NCBI RefSeq assembly: GCF_003003285.1
Contig: NZ_PVTP01000012.1
Span: 88,911 to 138,300 of the forward strand
DNA length: 49,390 nucleotides
Reading direction: 5' to 3'
Source of the DNA: Yoonia maritima
GTDB taxonomy: Bacteria; Pseudomonadota; Alphaproteobacteria; Rhodobacterales; Rhodobacteraceae
Shown here piece by piece: positions 42,931 to 49,390 of the stretch. Below the pieces are notes generated by a model, which searched no databases, was not told the origin of the DNA, and saw nothing but the letters and a program-made list of their open reading frames with translations. How positions within the stretch are numbered: position 1 is the stretch's first letter; each line of letters begins with the position of its first letter. The translations under genes and the position numbers were made by a program.

Positions 42931-44232
42931 ATGCGGGATGAGCACAAGGGTTCAGCGATTTCAGATGCAAAATGCGCCAGCATCGGGCCCGGTGCGGATA
43001 CGGCGCAGGCGGCACAAAGAACAGCACGCAATTCCATGGCCTATGACGCGTTGTTGGATGATCCCTACCCCTTCTATAAAGAGCTTCGCCAGTCAGCTCC
43101 GGTTCATTACAGTGCCGGGCGTGGTGCATGGATGATATCACGATTTGACGATATTTCGCGTATCGAAGCCTCTGATGCGCTGTCCCATGGCGCGCGCTGC
43201 GACGCTTTGTTTGCGGGTCTGTCTGAGGAAATCAGGAACCGACTGCCAACAGTGTGCAAAGTTGTTCCCAACCATCTTGGGCATTTGGATAGTACCGCGC
43301 ACACTAAGCATCGAAAACTCATGCAAGCAGCAACCGCGCGGCCTGTCATCACTGCGCTAAAACCAATGGTCGAAGCGAAATGCAAGGCCCGGCTGGAGGC
43401 CCTGAACTTAACCCAAGACGTTGACCTCATTGGCGACTTTGCCAAGCCATTACCATTTGAAGTGTTGGTGGCCGCGATGGGCCTAGACCACCGCTGGCCG
43501 TTAGAAGACGTCGAGGGTTGGACCCGCAATATGTTGGGTGACTTCGCGCTTGCAACCATGTCAACCGACGAATTAGACCGCAAAGAGCGTGCTGTAGGCG
43601 CGTTGTCTTCCATTTTTGGACAGTTGCTTTCTGACAATCACGGAACCTCAGACAGCCTCATCATACGGGCGCTCAAAAAGGCGATGATCAAGCAAGGTTT
43701 GGGGTTAGATGCTGCGATCTGCACGGCAATACAATGCCTTACTGGAGGGTACGAAAGCTTACGCCATGCGGTCTCCGTCGGGTTACATACTGCCCTCAAC
43801 CATCCCCAGTGGACAGCTACACAGATGCAATCTGGTGGATTGTCAGTCGAGGCCGTGGATGAACTCATGCGATACGATTGTGTTGTGCAAAAACTGTCCC
43901 GGACAGTTTCCAAACCAGTGACCCTTAGTGACGTGAAGGTTCCCAAAGGGGCCAATGTGCATCTGTTGCCGGGATCAGGAAACCGCGATCCAGAACGCTT
44001 TGCGAACCCTGACACATTGGACCTGCGCAATGGCAGTGTTGCGCATTTCGCCTTTGGAGCGGGGCCACATTATTGTCCTGGCGCAGGCCTCGCGCGTATG
44101 CTCGTGCAAGTGGCTCTGACCGCGTTGCTGAACCACGATATATATTCATACATCCGCACTGAAGATGCGCAATGGGACCGGGATGAACGTCACCGTGGGA
44201 TCGCGCGGTGGCCTGTTCAGGTGCAGCAATGA
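42931..44232 (+). CDS. Cytochrome P450 (first, apparently intact)
   Basis: A 433-aa bacterial P450. The C-helix HTKHRKLM, an I-helix reading TGGYESLRHAV, the ExxR pair in VDELMRYD, and the heme loop FAFGAGPHYCPGAGLAR with C382 are all visible. The I-helix has Glu-Ser where most P450s have acid-Thr. It should oxidise the peptide or another intermediate using external redox partners, which are not in the window. Its N-terminus (first 35 residues) has no membrane anchor. The stop overlaps the next ATG (ATGA), so it is translationally coupled to the second P450. Confidence 0.9.
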   Translation: MRDEHKGSAISDAKCASIGPGADTAQAAQRTARNSMAYDALLDDPYPFYKELRQSAPVHYSAGRGAWMISRFDDISRIEASDALSHGARCDALFAGLSEEIRNRLPTVCKVVPNHLGHLDSTAHTKHRKLMQAATARPVITALKPMVEAKCKARLEALNLTQDVDLIGDFAKPLPFEVLVAAMGLDHRWPLEDVEGWTRNMLGDFALATMSTDELDRKERAVGALSSIFGQLLSDNHGTSDSLIIRALKKAMIKQGLGLDAAICTAIQCLTGGYESLRHAVSVGLHTALNHPQWTATQMQSGGLSVEAVDELMRYDCVVQKLSRTVSKPVTLSDVKVPKGANVHLLPGSGNRDPERFANPDTLDLRNGSVAHFAFGAGPHYCPGAGLARMLVQVALTALLNHDIYSYIRTEDAQWDRDERHRGIARWPVQVQQ

Positions 44233-45383
44233 ACCAGCCAAACCATTGCACCAAAGAATTAAACGGGGCGGTCTGGGACCCTGATTGTGCAAGCTGGCGG
44301 ATCGTGGAAAAACAGGCCGCCAAAGAGTGCCTTCGCAGCCCGAAGTTTTCTAACGGTGCTCGGATAGAGGGATTGTTTCAGCGTGCATTGCAGGGATCAA
44401 ATTGCACCAAAAGCTATCCCGCATTGCGCAGGTTCACCAAGGCGCGGCTGGGGCTGTTAGATGGCGCTGAGCACAAGAAATTACGTGCAGCTTTACAGCC
44501 GGCATTTACGCAAAAATCGTTGGCGGGCCTTCGACCAAACCTTAGCCGGATTGCGCAGAAACATGCCAATGCTTGCGCAGCCCACACGCGTTTCGATTTG
44601 TTGACTACTTATATCCAACCGATGGTCCAACAGATGCTGCTTGAGTTGCTCGAATTTCCACCTGGCTGCTGGGCAAAAATAGAGCGTTGGGCGGCCTGCC
44701 AAACCCGGTTCTACATTGGTCAACCTGACCCCGCAGCGCAAAAACAGGTCGCGGATGCTGCGCAAGCCGCAGTGTTGCAGTATGAGGCGTTCTTTTTGGC
44801 ACAAGCCGCTTGTCGCACAGATGATCCCGCCTCACCCAGTCTTTTGTCGCTCTTGCAGGCCCTGCCAAGGTTTGCATCAAGGGAGCGCGAGGCAGAGTTA
44901 GCAGCCGTTTGCCTCAACGTGCTGACCGCAGGATATTGGCCCGTTGTCAGCGCACTAAGCACGACGATTCCGCTGACATTGGATCAAGGAAAATTGCACC
45001 CCGACACGCCAGACGAAAATGCAGCGCTTATTGACTCCGCACTACTTCAAGCGACCCCTGCCCAACATGTTGCGCGGGTCACAACTGAGCAGGTCACACT
45101 TGCGTCAGTAAAGATCAAGTCAGGCGCGCAGTGTTTGGTGTCACTGTCCGCATTAACGCAAGACCTGTCAGGATCAGGACCCAATTCCGCGTTTGGTCTA
45201 GGCCCCCATTATTGTCTTGGTTCAAGACTTGCGCAAATGATGATGGAAGAAGCGGTCACAGCCCTCTTTGTTGCTTGCTCTAATCTAGAAGCCGAAGCAC
45301 CGCTTTCACCCTCTGACCCAAGATCGGGATTGCGACACATTCCGCACTTCTGGCTACAAAACCCACAGGCACAAACCCCATGA
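44229..45383 (+). CDS. Cytochrome P450-like protein lacking ExxR
   Basis: A 384-aa P450 homologue. The heme-loop is intact: AFGLGPHYCLGSRLAQ with C329. But the region where the K-helix ExxR should be reads ALIDSALLQATPAQHVARVT, without Glu-x-x-Arg, and the I-helix reads LTAGYWPVVSALSTT without the acid-Thr pair. Since ExxR is nearly invariant, this copy may be a non-catalytic partner or have an altered reaction. The start at 44229 overlaps the previous stop (ATGA), like the later junctions; a codon at 44208 is less likely. It overlaps the next gene by 4 bases. Confidence 0.85.
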   Translation: MNQPNHCTKELNGAVWDPDCASWRIVEKQAAKECLRSPKFSNGARIEGLFQRALQGSNCTKSYPALRRFTKARLGLLDGAEHKKLRAALQPAFTQKSLAGLRPNLSRIAQKHANACAAHTRFDLLTTYIQPMVQQMLLELLEFPPGCWAKIERWAACQTRFYIGQPDPAAQKQVADAAQAAVLQYEAFFLAQAACRTDDPASPSLLSLLQALPRFASREREAELAAVCLNVLTAGYWPVVSALSTTIPLTLDQGKLHPDTPDENAALIDSALLQATPAQHVARVTTEQVTLASVKIKSGAQCLVSLSALTQDLSGSGPNSAFGLGPHYCLGSRLAQMMMEEAVTALFVACSNLEAEAPLSPSDPRSGLRHIPHFWLQNPQAQTP

Positions 45384-46597
45384 CAGTGGATGATGAATTG
45401 CCGCTTGAGGGTATGCGCGTGATTGATCTAACCTCAACAATTGCTGGGCCAACAGTAACACGCCACCTTGCCGACTTTGGCGCCGAAGTCATCAAGATCG
45501 AGACAGCTAAGCGGCCTGACATTGCGCGTCTTGCACCGCCCTATGCACCCACCAAAGACCCTCTGAACCGCAGCGGATATTTTGCGGCCTACAATGCTGG
45601 AAAACGCAGTATGGCGGTGGACCTATCACTTGCTGAAGGCCGCGCGATATTGCGTGATTTGGTCATGGTCTCAGACGTTTTGGTCGAGGCTTTCCGCCCC
45701 GGTGTCATGGCACGGCTTGGCTTGACCTATGATGTTATCCACAACTGGAATCCGCGTATTGTGATGGCAAGCCATAGCTTGCAGGGACAGACCGGCCCGC
45801 GTGCAACCCTGCGCGGATTTGGGCATTTGTCATCGGCGGCAACTGGTTGGTTCGACATCACAGGCGAAGCAAATGCGCCACCTGTTGGGCCCTACTCTGC
45901 CTATACCGATTTTATGTCTTGGCCGGTTTTGCTGTCAGCAATCATGTTGGCGCTTGAGGTGCGGGACGACACCGGTGAGGGTTCCTACATAGATCACGCA
46001 CATGTCGACACCTCTGCCTATTTGGCGGCACCAGAGCTGTTGGCGGTGCAATGGGGGATCAAAATTGAGCGCGATGGCAACCATGAAGAACATGTATGCC
46101 CAAACAACGCCTATCGCTGTCGGGGACCGGATGCATGGTGTGCGATCACTGTTGAGACAGAGCGCGATTGGACGGTATTGGGGGTGGTGCTTGGATTGGC
46201 GCCAGATAATGTTTCGCGCTACAAATCCTTGGCGGCCCGCAAAGCAGATGAACAAGCCTTGGACAAAGAAATTGAGGCCTATACCTGCGCATGGAACGCC
46301 GCTGAACTGGCAGATGCATTAAGCGCGCAGGGCGTGGCTGCAAGCAAAGTCTATCTGGCGGAAGACCTTTTTGCAGAGGTGCAGCTTTCAATGTCAGGCG
46401 CATTTCGGCAGTTGAAACACGACGATCACGGCAACCATGCGGTACTAAGTCCCTCGTTTCAAATTGATGGAATGATCTCAGGACCCAATCGCCCTTTCCC
46501 AAGTTTTGATGCCGATAGTGATGTGTTGTGCCAAGATCTTCTTGGCTATGATGCCACCCACATTTCCACTCTGCGCGCCAAAGGGGCGCTTGGATGA
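45380..46597 (+). CDS. Family III CoA-transferase (CaiB/BaiF type), Asp present
   Basis: A 405-aa protein of the CaiB/formyl-CoA transferase family. The N-terminus has LPLEGMRVIDLTSTIAGP and FGAEVIKIE, then YFAAYNAGKRSMAVDLSLAE and FRPGVMARLGL. The catalytic-Asp position appears to be D177 in PPVGPYSAYTDFMSW. Such enzymes move CoA between carboxylic acids through an aspartyl anhydride, and relatives racemise 2-methylacyl-CoA. In a peptide cluster it could activate a carboxylate or carry an acyl group for the acyltransferase-like protein. Its ATG overlaps the P450-like stop. Confidence 0.88.
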   Translation: MTVDDELPLEGMRVIDLTSTIAGPTVTRHLADFGAEVIKIETAKRPDIARLAPPYAPTKDPLNRSGYFAAYNAGKRSMAVDLSLAEGRAILRDLVMVSDVLVEAFRPGVMARLGLTYDVIHNWNPRIVMASHSLQGQTGPRATLRGFGHLSSAATGWFDITGEANAPPVGPYSAYTDFMSWPVLLSAIMLALEVRDDTGEGSYIDHAHVDTSAYLAAPELLAVQWGIKIERDGNHEEHVCPNNAYRCRGPDAWCAITVETERDWTVLGVVLGLAPDNVSRYKSLAARKADEQALDKEIEAYTCAWNAAELADALSAQGVAASKVYLAEDLFAEVQLSMSGAFRQLKHDDHGNHAVLSPSFQIDGMISGPNRPFPSFDADSDVLCQDLLGYDATHISTLRAKGALG

Positions 46598-47688
46598 AGC
46601 CTGATTCAACCCCAAAACAAGGGCTTCCTCCCCCCCCCTTTCAAGGTTTGCGCGTCGCCGAAAGTGCCGGAACAGCTGGTGCACTAACAGGGCGTATGTT
46701 GACGGATTTGGGCGCAACCGTCTTTACCGCCAGATCAAAAAGCGATGGCTCCTCAGGACGGTTGGCCGCTTTTTACGGTGCGTTTGATCTTGGTAAAACA
46801 GTGGTGCGCGCGGCAGAGTTTGCTGAACATGCTCTATCGGCGGATGTGATCTTGTGGGATGTCAATGCACAACCCGGCGCTATTTGTTGCACGTCATTGA
46901 GGGCAGATAACCCCAGTGCAATTATCCTTAGATTTACGCCCTTTGGCTCGAACGGACCAGATGCGGACCGCCCGTCCAGCGATTTGATCGCCATTGCCGC
47001 AAGCGGATATCTAAATTTGACGGGGGCGGCGCAGGGGCGACCCGTGAAACCCTCAGCGCCTTTCATGAGCGCTCGTTTTGCGTCACTCCATGCGTTTGCG
47101 GCGCTGTTGATCGCGCGCAGGCGTCAGCGCAAGACAGGCCAAGGTGCCTTGATCGACGTTTCCATCCGCGATGTCGGGTTGTGGATGTTGGTGAACGCCT
47201 ACCAGTTTTGGGACCAGCAGCAGATCAATCTAACCCGCCGCGGCAATACCTACGCAATCGGGGATATGTCCCTAGCGCTGCCGCTTTTGTTTGAGACATC
47301 TGATGGCTCTGTCGTTTGGCTTCCGATGACCGGGCGGGATGTGCGCGGCATGCAGGCTTTGGTTGGTCGGATGGCCGCCGCCGGGTTTGCAGCCCCTGAT
47401 CTATTGGCCCGGGATTTGACCCAGATTGAATTTGCAAGTCAAGCTGAGATTGAAGATTTTTTGCAACCTTTTCGGTCCTACTTTCGATCACAGAAAACCA
47501 CTTCACTATACGATGATGCTGTGATTGATGGCACCTTGCTGGCCCCGGTAAACAATTTTTCACATGTTTTAGATGATCCTCAATTGGCGGCAAGAGACAA
47601 TTGGATCATCACCAAAAATGGAAAAGATAAATTACCCAAAGCACCTGTTCAGATGACTGCCGTGCCGTGGCCAGCGAGGTCACAGTGA
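46594..47688 (+). CDS. Family III CoA-transferase homologue lacking catalytic Asp
   Basis: A 364-aa CaiB-like protein, shorter than its upstream neighbour. FQGLRVAESAGTAGALTGRM and LGATVFTA correspond to the family N-terminus, and RQRKTGQGALIDVSIRDVGL to the conserved TGxGxxxDVS segment. Counting back from TGQG, the place of the catalytic Asp falls at A160-R161 (PFMSARFASLHAF), so it looks inactive. Family III enzymes are interlaced dimers, so it could form a heterodimer with the active paralogue (inference). The ATG overlaps the previous stop (ATGA). Confidence 0.85.
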   Translation: MKPDSTPKQGLPPPPFQGLRVAESAGTAGALTGRMLTDLGATVFTARSKSDGSSGRLAAFYGAFDLGKTVVRAAEFAEHALSADVILWDVNAQPGAICCTSLRADNPSAIILRFTPFGSNGPDADRPSSDLIAIAASGYLNLTGAAQGRPVKPSAPFMSARFASLHAFAALLIARRRQRKTGQGALIDVSIRDVGLWMLVNAYQFWDQQQINLTRRGNTYAIGDMSLALPLLFETSDGSVVWLPMTGRDVRGMQALVGRMAAAGFAAPDLLARDLTQIEFASQAEIEDFLQPFRSYFRSQKTTSLYDDAVIDGTLLAPVNNFSHVLDDPQLAARDNWIITKNGKDKLPKAPVQMTAVPWPARSQ

Positions 47689-48524
47689 TCGCACCGCCAC
47701 ATGCCCCGCAGGCCTATTTGACGGACGAACGCGCACTCTTGTCCTCCCTGATGCAAGACGTTCAACACAATATCCATTTTAACTCAATTGCGGCGGTGTT
47801 GCGTGCCTATGGTGTTCAGGTTCCTCCGCACCTTGGTGGCAACTGCGTGTATCATACGCTCAGATTGCGCGCACTGGTGCAGCAGCATTTACCACAGGCC
47901 GACTGCCAAATACTGGCGGCCCATGACGGATTACATCGAGCGCTCTGCGTCCACCTAAAGGGGGTGGGCTACATTCTGGAAACGGCCGCGATGATGCCAA
48001 CAAAAGCCCAAGCCATTCCATCTCAAGGCACAACGGTGTCTGGCATAGCCTTTCCAATTGCGGGCCGCAACCCGGTGGCACAGGCGCTTTTCCATCAAGA
48101 CGCTAGTGGCCAGATTATTTTAACCTCTGCGTGGACGGGACCAAAGGGGCGATCCCAACGTGCACATTCTTTCAACTTAAAAGACACAGATCGTGATGCC
48201 GCGCATTTATTGTCCTGCAAGGATTACGTCCGGGCAGTGGCGCGCGCTGATAAGGCATTGATTTTTAGATGTTTCGTACAGGGCTTTGGATTTCTGGTCT
48301 ATTTTCGAAAGCTCGGCGAAGCCCATTCCAGATTTCTAACATCTGCACGGGCGACATCCGAGAAGGTAAGCGACATAGGTGAAAATAACGCCGCCTTAAC
48401 TGCGTTTTTGCAGACAACCGGGCTGTCGTTAGCTGCACTAGAAGCGAGCATAAACGCCGCCCAAGACTGCCTGAACTTGCCCGAGCTTTGCGGGTGTGGA
48501 CGGCATTCAAATCACGACTTTTAG
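47685..48524 (+). CDS. Arylamine N-acetyltransferase/transglutaminase-like protein
   Basis: A 279-aa protein starting with GTG at 47685, whose GTGA overlaps the previous stop as at the other junctions. C54 lies in HLGGNCVYHTLRLRALV, H84 in GLHRALCVHLKG, and E99 in VGYILETAAM. The Cys motif and the 15-residue step from His to the acid match the arylamine N-acetyltransferase triad (Cys-His-Asp), with Glu in place of Asp. A papain-like leader protease of the lasso-peptide B2 type is the alternative. It could acylate the product using the CoA thioester from the CaiB pair, or cleave the leader. The C-terminus is Cys-rich (ELCGCGRH). Confidence 0.6.
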   Translation: MIAPPHAPQAYLTDERALLSSLMQDVQHNIHFNSIAAVLRAYGVQVPPHLGGNCVYHTLRLRALVQQHLPQADCQILAAHDGLHRALCVHLKGVGYILETAAMMPTKAQAIPSQGTTVSGIAFPIAGRNPVAQALFHQDASGQIILTSAWTGPKGRSQRAHSFNLKDTDRDAAHLLSCKDYVRAVARADKALIFRCFVQGFGFLVYFRKLGEAHSRFLTSARATSEKVSDIGENNAALTAFLQTTGLSLAALEASINAAQDCLNLPELCGCGRHSNHDF

Positions 48525-48774
48525 GCTGCTGCAAGACGCGGTTGCTATAAATCCCAGCACCAATCTGGTTGGTTTGCGCAAAGACGGTTTTGATATGGCG
48601 ATAAGATATGAGGACGGACGTTGGCCACATGTAACTTCCGAACTTCTCACCGATGGGGATTTTTGGGTTGCCGCCCATGGGCGCACTGAGGACCAACTCC
48701 ACGCGAACTCACTTCGTCCACGACATGCAAAATTGGTGATACATTCTGCACAAACGTTGGCAGCCAACATATAA
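48523..48774 (+). pseudogene. LysR-family regulator fragment
   Basis: The frame reads NPSTNLVGLRKDGFDMAIRY then EDGRWPHVTSELLTDGDFWV, the effector-domain middle of GcvA-like LysR regulators. The DNA-binding domain and the C-terminal half are absent, and no start is evident. It adjoins the end of the acyltransferase-like gene without a promoter, so it is a remnant at the cluster border. Confidence 0.7.
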
Positions 48775-48960
48775 GAGTGTTTGGCAGACAAATAGGCCGC
48801 TAACGTTCCCGCCGCGTAGCCCGCCGTTTGGCTTCCCACTTACAAAAATGGTGGCGCCTTACGGCCCAAAGCCGTCGTTCAGCATGACTGTCACAACGCT
48901 GCGGTGCGGCCCATCATTGTGGACTTTCAACGCAACCGTGAATTCTAGCTTCAAGTGATC
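48775..48960. other. Intergenic stretch at the right border
   Basis: About 190 bases between the LysR remnant and the IS3 transposase. I see no gene or clear structure. Confidence 0.5.
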
Positions 48961-49389
48961 TCACTGCAGATTTACGCCACCTTTAACTTGCAGGTTGCGT
49001 CGTCTACGGTGGCCGAATGGCCTATATTTTCGTCGACGACAGCAAACATCACCAGTCCGGCTTCTCGATAGCTTTGCTCGCAATATGTGATTGTGACCCA
49101 AGCGAGGAGATGGGCCTGACCTTTCAAAAACACGGTTTGAATAGCCCCTAGTATTGTAGACACCTTCTTGGTTCACATTTAGCTGTCTGTTTTCGAAGTC
49201 GACGGGCGACAGCATTCCGTTTCTGGCATGTTTGCGTTTCGGGTTATAGAATATTTCGATGTAGTCGAAGATGTCCTGTCTGGCTTGCTCGCGGGGTTTG
49301 AGCAGGTTGAAGAAGCTCTCGGCAACCGCATTGTCATGGCAATTACCGCGTCTGCTCATCGAATGTTCAATGTTGTGGGCCCGAAGAAA
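48961..49389 (-). mobile_element. IS3-family transposase OrfB, partial at right edge
   Basis: On the minus strand the frame enters from the window edge (LRAHNIEHSMSRRGNCHDNA) and reads VAESFFNLLK, then FDYIEIFYNPKRKHARNGML, the C-terminal part of an IS3-family integrase; the Glu of AVAESFF is the last DDE residue. About a dozen codons normally found between SFFNLLK and ARQDIFDYIE are missing, an in-frame deletion. After TRGYS the frame continues about 60 codons beyond the usual end, so the 3' end is probably not original. Likely a decayed copy. Confidence 0.8.
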
Positions 49390-49390
49390 T

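Noticed and set aside
1..49390. tRNA, rRNA or CRISPR arrays
   Set aside because: No cloverleaf-like ends, rRNA motifs or regularly spaced repeats were noticed on either strand; a covariance-model scan was not possible.

Overview
The window looks like a chromosome segment, possibly with plasmid-derived material, from a marine alphaproteobacterium of the Roseobacter group (Rhodobacteraceae). The basis is recall of families: TRAP and TTT transporters, TctDE regulators, GH63/ABC and glutamine-synthetase-like catabolic clusters, moderate GC, and mosaic insertion-sequence debris. An IS-rich genus such as Octadecabacter would fit, but the genus is a guess.

Left part (1-16 kb): a secreted PKD/REJ-type repeat protein cut by the left edge (1-621, minus); a tail-collar protein; a DUF4331 protein; then a minus-strand block of a class III nucleotidyl cyclase, a FIST sensor protein, a tyrosine-decarboxylase-like PLP enzyme and a Crp/Fnr regulator. 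Next come an RND efflux pair, an FAD oxidoreductase and two glycosyltransferases.

Middle (16-30 kb): a tripartite tricarboxylate transporter (tctCBA) diverges from its two-component system (tctDE) and an extra periplasmic binding protein. It is followed by a LacI-controlled sugar operon: lacI-type regulator, binding protein, two permeases, a GH63 hydrolase of the glucosylglycerate/mannosylglycerate type, and an ATPase. A perfect 16-bp palindromic operator lies upstream.

30-39 kb: an RpiR regulator diverges from N-formylglutamate-amidohydrolase-like gene, dctQMP, a small unknown gene, a glutamine-synthetase-like ligase, an aldehyde dehydrogenase and an Fe-alcohol dehydrogenase. The gene set reads as a gamma-glutamylation route for uptake and oxidation of an amine, perhaps an amino alcohol.

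39-40.6 kb is a scrapyard: pieces of an IS3 orfA, a Mob/Pre relaxase, an IS110 transposase with its structured leader, and an IS3 orfB.

40.6-48.5 kb is the most exciting part: a tightly coupled cluster that looks like an undescribed RiPP pathway. It has a 101-aa putative precursor, a hairpin attenuator, a cobalamin-type radical SAM enzyme of the RiPP-maturation C-methyltransferase family, two cytochromes P450, two family III (CaiB-like) CoA-transferases and an arylamine-N-acetyltransferase-like protein. In both the P450 and CoA-transferase pairs the second member appears to have lost a key catalytic element. The cluster ends against a LysR fragment and an IS3 transposase running off the right edge. 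I saw no tRNA, rRNA or CRISPR array.
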